From contig CAIIXF020000009.1 of assembly GCA_903813345.2 (NCBI GenBank), positions 3,036,001 to 3,100,000 of the forward strand: a DNA stretch of 64,000 nt. Direction: 5' to 3'. The translations under genes were made by a program, and so were the position numbers. The DNA comes from Owenia fusiformis. Its lineage: Eukaryota; Annelida; Polychaeta; Sabellida; Oweniidae. Positions 32,609 through 47,600 of this stretch are shown piece by piece; within the stretch, counting starts at the first letter, position 1, and each line of letters starts with the position of its first letter. Under the pieces are notes generated by a model that was given only the letters and a program-made list of their open reading frames with translations, was not told where the DNA came from and made no database searches.

Positions 32609-35600
32609 GTGAGTAGTTTCGCAGCGCAGTAAATACATTGCGCTGCCAATAGTTTGCCACATTTGGTAAATTAACACTGGCGGATTAGGGGGGGGGGGGG
32701 GGGCTGGTGGCCCTTGGGTGGGCTCAAAAATTTTTTGAGCCAAAAAAGGCCTTCAGGCTCCAAAAAGTGGGCCTTTTTGGTCATTACTGGGCCTTTTTAG
32801 GCCTTATTTTTGAATTTCAGGCCAAATTTTGAAGAAAATGGGCCTCAAAATTTGGGCCCACTTTGGGGTTTTATGGGCCCAAATTTTTTTTCCTCTGACC
32901 TGAAATTTGCCCCCCCCCCTTGTTGGTTTCCAGATCCGCCCCTGATTAAGGAAGCTGTGAAATACTGGCTATATTAATGATGTCATTGGTTGTACTTATT
33001 CAAAATTAGCAATAGCTTAGGCATTTTTTGCTTGGACAAATTGCTACTTACAACCTGTGACATCAACATCAAACCTAACTAATATATCATAGCTTCCTTG
33101 ACTTCTGAAATGTGGCAAAGATTATTGAAAATGTATATTGTGTCTGTCCTTTACACGGGCAACTAGGTATTTCCAATAGGCCCTACCACATCTCCCAAAC
33201 CCAACGAAGCTAGGCTAGATCGATGATGCCATTGGTTGTAGGTAGCAATGTTCCTAAGAAAAAATAGAATTTACCAGCTAATTTGAAAAAATGTCCGAAT
33301 TGTATTTCAAAACATTGCTACGCATAACCTATATGACAACATAATATTGGCAAAAATATCCTAGATCTTTGATCTTGGGGTAAGGTTTATTGGAAAACAC
33401 ATCTGTCCATGTTGCATTAGATATGACCCAGAGTGAAGTATCCTAGTTGTTGGGACGTTTGGGCCAAGAATGATCGGATGTTAAAGTTGCATTATGCTTT
33501 CGATTTTAGGACTATTTGTAGTTTGTGTTTTCGAATGTTGCCATTTGTTCACTGCCATTTCAGAGTAGTATATAGCATATAGATATACTCTGGCTCTTAT
33601 AATCGAAGAATTGGATTTGGCGACCATATTTTGTTTTGAGTTGCACAATGATAAATTGAGATTCAGGAACCACTTCCCATGTTACCATAGAGATTTTGTT
33701 CATGGATCTTCATAGAATATTTTACTTATTCATTTTCACCAATAATTGTTACACCAGCGGAGTTCAACTTTCTGTTGAACAATTCGTTTAACCTTCCTCG
33801 TTGATAATCCAAATTTTCAATTTTCGCTTTTACACGGTACAATAACTTCTAATGGTTAGATAAAAATGGTTGACGATTTACATTGCCAGATGAAATGTTC
33901 ACTATTTAGAGGATTCACTATTCTTTTCGACAAGGCAGTTTTGGTATTGATAAACTTTTTTTTTGCAAAATTGGACATTGTGACCAGCACAGTACCTGTA
34001 CAAAACATGACCGGTCTACTTAAAAAGGCTCATAACAATCGAATCGTTATCTTAATTGCTGTAAAAGTGATGCGAGATCACAAGGACAAACTTTCTGTAT
34101 ATTATTTAGTCGTGTATTTCATGTTTACAAAGTATGTTCATTGAAATAGTGTAAATATTATCGATCAACTCTTAATTTATCAATACCTGTAGTTATTATA
34201 CACAAACAACCCCTTTACACCTACACGCACTGATGTGGGTGTAACTTGGGGAAGAACGTTTTTATGTGTCTTTACGCTCAACGTATCTGAAAGTGGCGAA
34301 ACATAGTTTGATGAGGTGTGTATATGTAAAAGAGGAACAATCATAATTGTAAACTTACAAGTATAGCGTACATATAGTCAAGGATTATCATCGCCAACTA
34401 AAACCAAACTTTACCCTTGACCATATAAATCACAACAATGAGTTGAAAACAAATCTCAAACTTCGAAAATATTAGACTTTTGCAAAACATATATTTTTGC
34501 ATATTTTTTTGCAAATGTATTGATTTTGCCATAAATAGATAGCTAGCTTTAGATGCACCAATAGAGTACTGTTTCATTAAAAAATATCCCCCGATTATGC
34601 CAAATATAATTAATAAACGCAACTTGATTTATTATTGGTCAATAGTTAATTGTACAAACTAAAATCATACATTTACAATAGAAGTCACATAATATAATAA
34701 TGTATTGATTAAAAGATGGTACGTAATAATACACAGAAATTGCATAACATTACAATACATAAAAAGTAGTTACAAGATAGCAGATGATAATATGAACCTC
34801 CAGGACCAAAAACAGACGGCCCTTGCGATTTACTGTTACCTGAAGGTGGCCTGTAAATGTTAAGACCTCCTATCCAGTTTTAAGCTTTGTTGTTGTTTAG
34901 TTTTTGGATTTTTGTTCACTTTTAATTGCAGGAGATATACGACCAGCCTCTGTTTCAAGTTGGTGGAATGACAAGATGTGACTTGGACCAGGGAGCAATT
35001 GGAGATTGTTGGTTCATTGCAGCTGTAGCGACGGTCGCTACATATCCAGATCTCATTGAGAAAATCGTCCCTCCAAATCAAAGCTTCCAAGATGAGTATG
35101 CAGGTGCGGTATATTTTACGTGGACATTTTTGTATCATCATAATCTCCACAATTTTCACAAACGTTTACGCTGGGAGAAAGAGAAACGGGCTTTCAATTT
35201 CAGATGACAAGTACAATTTTGCCGATAGTATGCTTTATTAAATGTTCATTTTCGAAACGTTTATTTTTGGTCACATACTTCCAATTATCAATCCTATTAA
35301 ACATTATTTTCATTGGATATGTTATTATAATGTCATGGTCTCCAAAACATACCATTTTTTGTAGTATCTATTACGGTAGTCAAAACCTTCATGGTAGGTT
35401 GTTGTTTGGCCCAGGTGAGGCCAAGTGATGCCCAAGTGAAGGAGCAACATAACAGCATCTAATGCCTTCCCCGTGATGTACTGTTTATTTTGATTTTAGG
35501 AATTTTCCGCTTTTTCTTCTGGAGGTACGGGGAATGGGTAGAGGTGGTAGTTGACGACCGTCTACCAACACGAGGCGGGAGGTTGATATTTTGCAAGAAC

Positions 35601-38600
35601 AGAGACGCATACGGCCAACAGACGAATGAGTTCTGGAGTGCTTTATTAGAGAAAGCATATGCAAAGTAAATAAACTACAAAATTGGGATTTGAAACTCCT
35701 GTTATCTTACTCTATGCATCAGATACTCACTCAGTTTTGATTTTTATAAAGGCGTATTTTGTATTTAAAACACATACACTTAAATTACCGATTAATATTT
35801 ACTATTTTTTATCAGTTTTGTAATCTTTTCTACATAAAAAAGCTCATTCCTATTTTGTAATCGTGGTTAGACAAAACAATGGGTAACTATTTTGTCAATC
35901 AACAATCCATTTGAAAACGGAGAACTATATTATCATACTTTCCGAATCTAGATGGTTGCTAATGTATATGGGATTTGTATGAGTTCATACTCACTATCGA
36001 CCAAACATTTTTAGGCTTCATGGCTCGTATGAAGCGCTATCTGGTGGCAAAGTCCAAAGTGCACTAGTTGACCTCACAGGGGGTATCACGGAGATAATGG
36101 ACCTCACAAATGAAGACACACTTCCCGAAAATCTTTATGGCTTGATCTTAAAGATGTTTAAAAAACAATCTCTGATGGGGTGCTGTATTGCGGTTAGTAT
36201 CATTAATGTTCCTATTGTGAGGAGATGTTTGTTTCCGATCCTCAATGGACCCATGGGCGATTGGACATTATGTATAGCCTGGAGTTCAAAACATTAAAAA
36301 TGTCAACAAATTGTGTGGGTTTAAAATATCAATTAAACGTACATACTAGGTTTTACATTTTGTTTTGATTAATGGAATCCATAATTGTTCTAGAATGGCT
36401 TTTAATTATGTTTGGAATCAATGCTCTTTGGTATTCTTGATTTTTTAAATAAAGTTATAATTTAATCCCCTTGTGGTGAAAGGGTTAATTAGAAAACGTC
36501 GTAACCAGTGGAACTGCGTAAGCAGACCAGATTGACACAATCACCTTTAAATGCTATATTAAACACTTTGTCGTATGTTTAACCCAAATGCCTGCAATGG
36601 TCCAAATGACCCCCTTCCTGCGACTTAGTGTTATAAAAAGGTTGCAGATATTAGGGTTAAGGAATAGAGTTCTATGTCGTTCTTTATTGGAAATGTAATA
36701 TTAGATTAATACAAATATATTCTAATTGGAATATAACCATTTCCTCATATAGTGGATAATTCATTGTTATTTTTAGAACAAAGGTTCAACCACAATACGA
36801 GAAGAAAAATTACCTAATGGACTAATCAAAGGTCACGCCTATAGTATAACCAGGGTAGTCAAGGTATGTGTTACGGATTTATAGGATATCCTTGATTTTG
36901 AGAAATATCATTGTTATCTACAAGCTGATATTGATATCTGCACGACAGAGCAAAGCGAAGTAGATTAAACCAATTGGATTAAACACTAAACAGTGTGTAG
37001 GATAATCACTTATATCGCCTATAGTATAATCAGGATAGTCAAAGTATGTGCTACGAATTCATTTATATCGCCTATATTGTAACCAGGGTATATCTCATGA
37101 AGTTGATTTCATATTATATTATACTGTATATAAGTCTGTAAAAGCAATGGTATGCTTATGACCCAAAACGATTGATGATGAGATAAATTCAGTAACGTAC
37201 ATGTAATTGTATATTTTAGGGTAAAATAGATGGCAGAAACATGCAATTGATTCGACTAAGAAATCCATGGGGAGCTTCAGAATGGAACGGCGCATGGAGT
37301 GATAAGTAAGTCCTATAGTTAGTCCCATTTCTACAATGACGATATATAGGAATTAAAGTGGATTAGTGCCAATTTGCTGACCCTAAAGTACCCCAAATTA
37401 GATTTTAAAGACAAGGCTTAACAATAAACAGCAAGAGGTGATCATTGCATACATTTACAAGGATAGTCTAAATATTTAAATATTTGTCATTAAAACTTGG
37501 TAGTTTTATGTAACAAATACTTGGAATTCAAAAATCAATTAATCGACCAATCTGTGTTTAGAATATCGTTATGGGAACTGTTACAGATAGTTATTGGTAT
37601 GGTGGCACTGTAAAAATGAATATAATGTTTTCATATCAATATTAAGAACCTTACAGAGATGATCACGCCCAAACCCAAAGTAATTTGTAGACTGAACAGT
37701 TCACTCTCGCAATTGGCATCTTCATATATGGGCAAAAAGGTGGAGTTTACAATAAGCAATGCAGGGATTAACGTGATTGACACGAAGAAGAAGAAGTCTC
37801 GATGAATCTCGCTTAAACTCCGCCCCTTCTTCGTGAAAAATCACGTGAATTCCGGCTTTTGCTCGGTCATATCCGGGCATCTCGGCTTCGAACCCAATCA
37901 GAAGTTTCAATTTTGAATGACACTGCATACATTATCTCAAGTCTCGACCAATATTTTTATGTATACGTTAACTATGTTTGTGAAATTATCTGTGATACTA
38001 TTTGTAGCATCATCGATGACATGTATGAGAAGACCACAAAAGTTCCTAGCCAAACTATGATTTTATAAAATTTCTTGAAAAAACATGGTTTGATTAATGC
38101 TTAGAATGCATTTTATACAATATTGTACATTTTAAAAAATCCCGGAGTGAAACACTGTACCCTTCTTTGTTGGTCACCACCTTGAAAATTGCTGGCTACG
38201 CCTCTGCAGGTATATATAATGCTATGTATGCATTTGTTAATATTGAACCACTATTGGGTTTGACTATTTTCAGAGATCTAAAACATATGTCAATCCGACT
38301 GTACCCAAATAATTCATAGTCATTTCATTTGTCAAGACAGACACATAAATACATTTTGGTGGATAATAATGTTGAACCATAAATCAGCTAAAGAGCTCCC
38401 TGACAAATTCATTCCGACTCTTATTATCCAATGTTATTCAGCACGATAATATAGTCCATTAGTTGATATCCTGTCTTTTTTGATGTTCGATGTAATGTTT
38501 GAATTATTCTACCGTCCAAAACCCAAGACAATTCTTTTTGCCTAAGTTAGATCTTTAACTTCATCCATTTTACCCGATTTCATTATGTTGCCTGTTGTGA

Positions 38601-41600
38601 CGAAGTGAGAGTCGCTTGACATGAACGTTCACGACTTGTTTACATTCATCTTAAAATTGGAGGAGGGATGCTGTAGTAGTTTAGCTTACCTTAAAGTAGA
38701 AATTGAAACTAAATGTGTAACCTGTCACGATACACACGTTGAAAATGTTAGCGCGTTCGGGTTACATATTCAGGCCTCCTAGACTTCCATCAACTCGAAC
38801 ATCAATTCTGACGTTGCGAACTACGTTCCTTGCACTCGAACCACAATTCTCACATCACGAACGTTTAATCTTTAGTCGCGCAGCACTATTTCCTCGCTCC
38901 CGAACATATTTCTCTACTCACTCATGCCATAAATGTTAATACCTTAGATATACCCATACAATCTAAATAAAAATGCCAATTGGATATTTGATTATCTTCT
39001 TATATACAAATATGCTGTAACTGTGGATGTGTCATCAGTATTTTCATGAGTCAAATGGGCCATTTTTTCAAAAGAAAATCAAAAATGTAGGCTAGGGAGG
39101 TCAAAGTTTATATTGAATCGATATACCAAACATATAATTCCAGCTCTATCGAATGTCAGGATGTACCGAGACATGTCCGACAAGAACTTGGAATGGTCAT
39201 TGAAGAAGATGGCGAATTTTGGATGTCCATGGACGACTGGTTTCAAAATTTCACAGAGATGCAAATTTGCCACCTTTCCCCAGAATCATTTAAAACAAAG
39301 GTAATTATCATCTTTATGTCATGAGATATGAAATCTTATCCTACACTTAGTGTACTAAATGTATAATAACATGAAAAAATAAATTTGATATTTATTGGAA
39401 AATGAATATCCGGAGGATATCGTAACGATATACTCCGGGCGGAGGATATCGTGACGATATGCTCCGGAAAACCCAATATGAGGAGGATATTGTCACGATA
39501 TACTCCGCTTGTTGATTTCCCGCCAAATTGACTCTATTTGGCATGAAATTCATTTAACAATGATATTATACATTCAGTACACTCCTTGTAAGTGTAGGAT
39601 AATAAGAACATCCAATGATTTTTTTCAGAATATCATTTTAATCTACTCGGTGATATTGATATATGCACTCGTTCGCTTCGCTCTCTCGTGCAAATATCAA
39701 TATCACCTCGTAGATAAAAATGATATTCCTCAAAATCATAGGATATCCTATAAATATCTTCCCGGACTCTCTGAATGTCTATATTTCCCCCGGAATATGC
39801 GCCACGTCCAAAATGCTAAACAATGGTTGAATTTATGAATTTTCAATATTAGACGACGAATAACATGAAATAGGGCCACTTCATAGAGGAACAAATGTCC
39901 AAAATGTGTTATTTCTACGGACAAGGTGACTTAATTGAGGCAATCTCTTCTCCTAATGCAATTTCAATAATGGATAAAGTTCGTCAGAATTAGATCCACA
40001 TTGCCTTTGTATTCTCCACAATACCTTGCTAAAACGCAATGCAATAAACGCTTCATACCCAACAGGATAATCAGCTTAAAATCTTAGGGCAGGATGGCCA
40101 GATTGCATGATCTTAGTGGGTGAATACATATCAAATACTCATCAAATATCCTTAAAATTATCCTTTTTAATATCAATATAATTTTTTTTTATCGTTGATG
40201 TTAAGAGCATTATAGATTATCGTTGTCAAATTCGGATGACTATCCAGGCCCATAGCCAGGATTTGCCAAGGGTGGTTCATTTTTCAAAAATGTCCAGGGG
40301 TTTCACATTTGACAATTATGGCCCAAATAAAATCACTTGCGATTTGCTCAAAATGGTGGAAAACTGCATGATTTTGAAAGAATTTTTGGCCTGGCTACGG
40401 GCCTGCTAGCGTTATATTATATTTGGGTATGTCAAAATAGGTCACCTGTACATGTTTTCATTTGAAATCGGGTACCTTTGCTCACTAACCTAATTACAGT
40501 TTTCATTTTATTTGTTTGCAAGGAAAGTGTGTGACACAAAATGATTTATGTTTTCAACAAATAAAGAAGGAAGACCTGTAGTATTTGAATAAAGTATTAA
40601 TGAATTTGTCAAGTCACTAAAGCAGATGAATAACACTTCAATCAAGTGGACTTGAGCAAGCTTCATATTGTAGATAACTTTCTTCATGATAGCGCGTCGT
40701 AATTTCATCTACGAAATTATCGTTTTTCTTGATCTAATTTATTCATTCATTAGCGAGTTTAAGCTTGCAAAAAAGTCGAAACGCCAACCTATACGTATGA
40801 CCAATCGTCCATACAACTGCATCGCTTAAATATTTTCCGTTCACGTTAAGGTTGTGAAAAACACTGCAAGATTACTCTCTTAATTATCTTGGTCTTGGCA
40901 ACAACAAATCATATTGAAGAAGATTTGATACGAAGGCGCCTACACGAAAATAGATTTGTTTAGTTAGAATTAATAGCCTAATAAATGTGGCACAAGATCC
41001 ACTTGTAGCTAGCAACTTTGACAAGAATTGTCTCAATTCACGAATATTTTAGGCTCATGTCATTCCTTGTCATGTTTCTCTTTACAACTCCCGATAGTGC
41101 ACATACTTCATTTGAAGAAAAATAAAGATTCTAAAATAATGTGTTAATTTTTCATACTGTATGTTATTATCACATTTATTGTGTGGGAGAATTTACGCAA
41201 CTTGTATACTTTGAATCTTATATAACTTCAATTCATAACACTGCGCGGATCTTTCAGGTCGTTTTATATTTGAGATGATGAATAGGTCGGTAGTCAGTAC
41301 ACGTTACTTGCAATTTTGTCACTCTCATATAGCTCTGATCATGCCTTTGATGGTCCAATGTTGTCCGATATGTTTCTTAAACAGACAGTGGACAAATGAG
41401 CCTTCATAAATATTTCATATAATGAAGGTTTAAACATATCATTTGTGTGAAAAGTGACTATTTAAAGAGATAATGCTTACGATTTTATCTTACTATTTCG
41501 TATCACACCACATTCCAATGAATTTACAATTCCAATGACGTTATCAGACGCGTCGAATCTTGAACTGATGATCGAACAAGCAAATTGATCATTAATTCTA

Positions 41601-44600
41601 ACCATAGCTGACTTCATGGTTAGTACTGGTAAACAATTATTTCATGGAATAAGGTAAATGGATATTCCTATGCATATACTTCGGGGAATCAGGTCCAATG
41701 CATTTATCTAATTCATCTGATTCGTTTTGAAAACACTTTGCTCCTGGTCATGAAATATTCACAAGCTTTGACGTTAAGGTCAACTACAAAGGCTTTAAGG
41801 ATATATTAGATCGTACTATAAAATTAGATTATGATCAATGTTGAATATTTTCTCTAAGAGATCATCGGAACTCGTGCAATGGAAAAAATGTCATGTTAAT
41901 GGAAAAATTTGACCAATGATCCATCATCTCAGATTTATGGATAATTTTAATTTGTGCGGCCAATATTGACGGACAGTCGGACGGACGCCTAGTCGATCCA
42001 TTAAGCTCACAATGTGAGCCAAAAACAAGGCATTAACATACAACATGTCACTACCTGCCATTGTTACAGACGTCGAATGCCAGACACCAACCGCCGTCAC
42101 AAAATGGAGTCCATAACAATATTTCTCCACTTTTGTTGGTGACATGATAACCAATGTGTTATAAAACAGATTTTTGAACCCAATCAATCAACAACATGAG
42201 CACTTTTATAAATTGTTAGTTTAGGGAAATGAACAGTTTTGATGTAACCAAGATTTATGTGGCGCCCATCTGCCTGCCTAGAGAGACGCACACTCAAATT
42301 AGATATATAAAAAAGTGTTTGGATGTTTTCTGTTATTGAAATAATCTAGAAATAAACCTATGCGCCAATAGCAATATGTTACGAAACATATTATTGAGCC
42401 CAATCAATTGACAACGTAAGCATTTTAAATATTATGGATCCAAGGCAATTAGCAGGTTTTGAAATGACAATATTTATATGACACCCATACTGACGAACGC
42501 ACGTAGCATACTATATATATGAGCCAGGGCACAGGAAAAGGGGTCTTATCACAAATTTTTTCAATATTCTGATTTTTTGTTTATCTTAAAAAGCACAAAA
42601 GACCTTTCAATTGAACCATGGCTTGTGTTTTAACAATTTTCCCTTGCATATATGGACCAAAAAGTTGGATTTGAATTTAGCACATTTTCATCTTAATCTT
42701 GGGCACATTTTTGGCTCTGTAGCACAATTTTAATTTTTGTGATAAGACCGGTTTTCCTATGGCCAGGCTCATATGTATATGAAGGACACACGGCCAGGTG
42801 CTCACAAGTGTAGAACCTTTAGAGGAATGTAAATTCTGACTTTCAACCCAAAAATTAATATTGATTTGTAGTCTCGAACTTTGAGAAACTTAGATAGCAC
42901 AGTTTGTGACTTAGTATGATGACCTTGTCGTCCTTTAACTTCAAAGTTTTACTTTTAAGAGCTCGGTGGGTATATTCTGATGAAGCTGCCCAACGTTTAA
43001 ATCCTAAAATCAATTTGTAAAATTGTAAAATTTTGACCTTTCGAAGGTCACTGAAAGAGAGGTAAAGGTCAAATCTCAAAACTAGGTCAGATTTGAACTC
43101 CCGTGAACTTAATATTGTAAGTTTGATAAACCACGAAGGTTGCACTTGGTCTAGTTAGCACCCTTGACAAAAATTGTCTCAATTTACGAATTTTGCTCGT
43201 GCCATTTCTAGTCATGTTTCAACTTGCACACTTTGAGTTAAATAACTTCACCAATTCATAACATTTATTTTTTTGGAGAATTTACGCAACCTGTGTACTT
43301 TGAATCTTAGATAACTTCAATTCATAACATAGAGCAACTTTTGTGAGGTTTTATATTTGAGATGGTTAATACATCGGGAGAACAAAGGTAAATATTACTA
43401 TAATGCTTTCACTTTTATCTTACTATTTCGTATCACACCACGTTCCAATGACTTTACAATTTCAATGACTTTATCAGACGCGTCGAATCTTGAATTGATG
43501 ATCGAACAAGCAAATTAATCATTAATTCTAACCATAGCTGGCTTTATGGTTAGTTCTGGCAAAGACTTGTTACATGGGATAAAGTATGAGCATATTCCTA
43601 TGCATATACAGGGTTGATGTGTATTGATGTTTTGGCTCACCCTGTACATGCACTTCAGGGAAATAGAAACAGGTCCGATTCATTTATCTATTTCATTTGG
43701 TTCGTTTAGAAAACACTTTGCTCCTCGAAATATTTATAATTACAAGCTTTCATTAACAAAAACGTTGAGGATTTGTTCCAGATTATGCGTAATGTTGAAA
43801 TGATTGACGTTGAATTGATTTTTCTGAGATCAACGGAACTTGTGTAACGGGAAAAATGTCACGTTAAAGGAACAATTTGACCAATGTGATACCAACATGT
43901 ATCTCAGATTTATATTTCCTTTTTCCGATAGATTAAGTACAATATATCCCTTTCCGGAAATATTTCACTTAACCACCCCGACAGGCTTTAGCTTTTTGTA
44001 TCTAACCCCTCTATCACACCAAACTAGTTCTTACCCGTTCTTGCCAGTCCTACGAAAATGTCGTAAAACGGGTTCAATCTGGCTGCGGTCGGGATATATG
44101 TCTAAAATAATTAGCTACTTCGTTCATAAACAGTCTTCAATACGTCCATCTCATTCGCAGTTCGTTCAGGTCGCACCACGTCGGTGTGCAACGTAGTATA
44201 AACCGTCCCTTAGTCTAGAAGGTCATCATGACCTGATTACAGAACGGTATGGTCGCCATCGAATTTTGAATCGATTCAAAATTCTAAATCACATACCCCA
44301 TCCGGGAAAGTCCATGAAGTTCGTAAACAGACCGTAGAACGTTGTAGCTACGTTCACTCAGTTCGCACACAGTTTAAAACCGATTCGGCAACGTTTTGAC
44401 GATCACCAGAAAATTTTGAGCATGCTCTAAGTGCTGGGGGACCTACTCGTTCTAGTAGTTTCATGAAGTTTTTAAACAGATCCCAAACGGTTCTTAGTGG
44501 GTTCTTAGTACGTCAAATCCGTTCGTGTACAGTTTAAACCCGTTTTCGAGAACGTAGTGAGAACTAGTTTGGTGTGATAGTAGGGTTAATAATTGTTATC

Positions 44601-47600
44601 GAGATCAAAACACTTGCCCAATTTGTAAGAAAAAAATGTACGGAAGGGCATCGCTGAGCAAAACAACAAGGATTGTTAAAAAGACAATGCAATACTGTAG
44701 ATCTCGATTTGAAATTGAAAGGAATGAACGTCGAATTGATACGGATGAATAGCAATCAATATACATTAAAAACCGCATTAGACGATTTAATTACCTTAAC
44801 GGGTTATCATGTTTGCGAACGAAGACGGATATCAAGAGTCGTTTTGTTCGAGACTAAGAACTTTTGAAAATAATTAAAAACAATGTGGGCTTGTCACAAT
44901 CTCTTCCAAAATAATTGTTTTTTCCTATTTAAAGGACGATCATGTATTTAAGATTGCGAGGGTGGATCTGGTTTACGTTTCTATAGCACCCCTTCTTTAA
45001 CCAGAACATGATACAGTATGAAACGCTTTGTTTTACGTCACGAGGCGTCATCGAGCAAATACGTTCTAAATCAAATGCGTACGTATGCAATATCCTTCCC
45101 CACGCAATACACAATTATTAGATTTGTGTTGAATTAATATTAAGTGTTTCGAAAAGCATAATACATACTTTTTAATTAACATTATTTACATTGTGATGTA
45201 TTTGGATAATTTACAATAAATCCATGTTGATGATATTAAATCTAGAGTGGGCTTACACCAACCATGAACCATTCCCATCAATCAAGTTGCAATAATTATT
45301 TTATTAAAGGTAAAGCGGGACTGGACTGTAAAAGAGCACAACGGCTCATGGGTTCGAGGTGTATCGTCAGGGGGTTGCGGTAATCCACCACACGAGGGTG
45401 AGTATTATTAGTATATAATGATTTGAAGCCTCGATATGTAAGAAAAAACTGCTTTATTCGAAAATAATAGGCACTGGGTTTATCGTAAATATTATTGTTG
45501 TATTAGACAAAACAGAGATATGCCATCTCACTTTGTTGTGATGAAATTCTGATAACATTGCCATTTTTAGTACTCTTCAAAGGATTTTGTATATTGTCTT
45601 TTGGATTTGTTTATGACGCAAAGAAAAACATGTCGGTTTCTCTTTGGTCTCAAAGTAGGGGAAACCGGGGCAAAATGAGATGTTTTCAGTGTTTTACTAA
45701 ACGGTTGTCCCACAAAAATGAGTTCACAGTCTGCATTAAATCTTGCGAATATGATTTTTTTATTCCATGATGGTGAAATTCCCTGCAATCTGAAATGGTC
45801 CATGTGACTTAAATAGTTCTTGTATTCACACGCACTTTCCGCTAAGCGTTGGATACAGAGTGAAAATGACGCCAGCGTTGGGATACGGTCCAGTATCCCA
45901 ACGCCCCAGATTTCCATTCAGGATATGACTATTACTGAAAAATCAATGGCGATTAGTTTACACCAACGAGTGTTAATCTTTGCATTTTAGAAATGTCTGA
46001 TTTAAATCATCATCAATACCAGGAAATGATACTGTGATCAACGCAATTTATAATTTTAAAATAAAAACACGCGTCTGTTAATATAAGAAATCAATTTGAA
46101 GCATGCACATCGTTTTCATGAACTTGTAAAAATCCAATATGGCAGACGAAACTCGACAAAACGTTTCGCTACACTGAACTTCCAGCTGATAAAGACAAAA
46201 AACAAAACCGTACCGTAGAATACAATAAAAGCAAACAAAGCCGAACATATTTTGAAGGAATATCGATCAAAAATATCTATGAGGTGAGAAGTTTAATCTG
46301 CTTCTCCGGTCAAGCCAAGGAAATGGACTTACACGTCGCACGAAACTGGGGACAATTAGCGTAACATTATGGCGTCAAAATACCAAAACAAAACAATGGG
46401 CAGTATATGGTGAAATATACTTTTAACGTCAAAAACGACAAGCGAGGACAGTATTTCTAAAATGTTTTTGATTTTTGAAAAATGGTCAGGAAATCCACTC
46501 AGAACGTTAGTAAAATTGAAATGTATGGAATTTGTGGTAAAAATCGAAGTGTTACATTTTTCAAGTCTCTAAAAGGAGCTATTATTTTGATATTTGTTTT
46601 TTATTATTCCAAAAGAATTTGCCCCATTCTTGAAAATTTAGGAGCGAAGTGTTAAAAACAACTTTTCGGTTACGTCCAATTGATACTTCAAAATGTAAGT
46701 ACTCTTCTAATCATCTAGGCCTTCTGTAAGTGAAAAAAAAGTGTACGGTTTATTTCATTACAATAAAAATCTAAATTTTGGCTGCTCCTAAATCGTGACA
46801 CTGTTGCTCCATTTCCCAAGATAGTGTACGACGCCACGAGCTTTGATGACGTCATTGACAAACGCTGTCATCTTTGTACACACGCTTGGGAAAAATCGAG
46901 TGTCCCACCTTACCCCGTTTTTCCCTATGACATATCATTTTGTGTATGAAGGTCAAATGCCCGCGTCACGTTATTTCCTCGTGTTGTACGTGTTTGTCTG
47001 AGTTTGTCTTAAGCAACATGGTTCCTTATAATCATGTTGGAAATATATCGTCTTTATCCCTCGATTGTCAACATAGGGGAGTTCACCGTTTGTGGTCCCC
47101 TACAATTAATTAAAAATTGACCGTGTCCTGGCATATCATTTTATTATCTTTCAATACAATAAGGTGAACTATTAAATAATGCACACGTGAGCTATGTTAC
47201 TCAACTACCATCGTGAAATATTAAAAATTAATTTAGAAATTTGACTCTGAACTGATTTTTGCCATCGAGATAACCACAATCTTTAACTTTCCAAAGTGGC
47301 ACTGGCAAACGGCATGTAAGAAGTGTCTGGTAAACCAAAATGGATTCCTGCGATTTGGGCGGCTATTTTTGGTCCTGCTTTTTTGTTGTCCGATCATATC
47401 ATATTTTTATTGAGCCTACTACCATTGGGGACTGTATCAGGCTCGGTATCTGTTGTGTCATATTGGCAAACTCACACCAGAGGGGAATAACCACAGAGCT
47501 CAAAAAGGACATACACTTACAATATAAACCTGTATTGAGGTGACATCCATCTCTGATTGGTCAAATATCGACCAACAAATGACATAATCAATGGCGGCTT

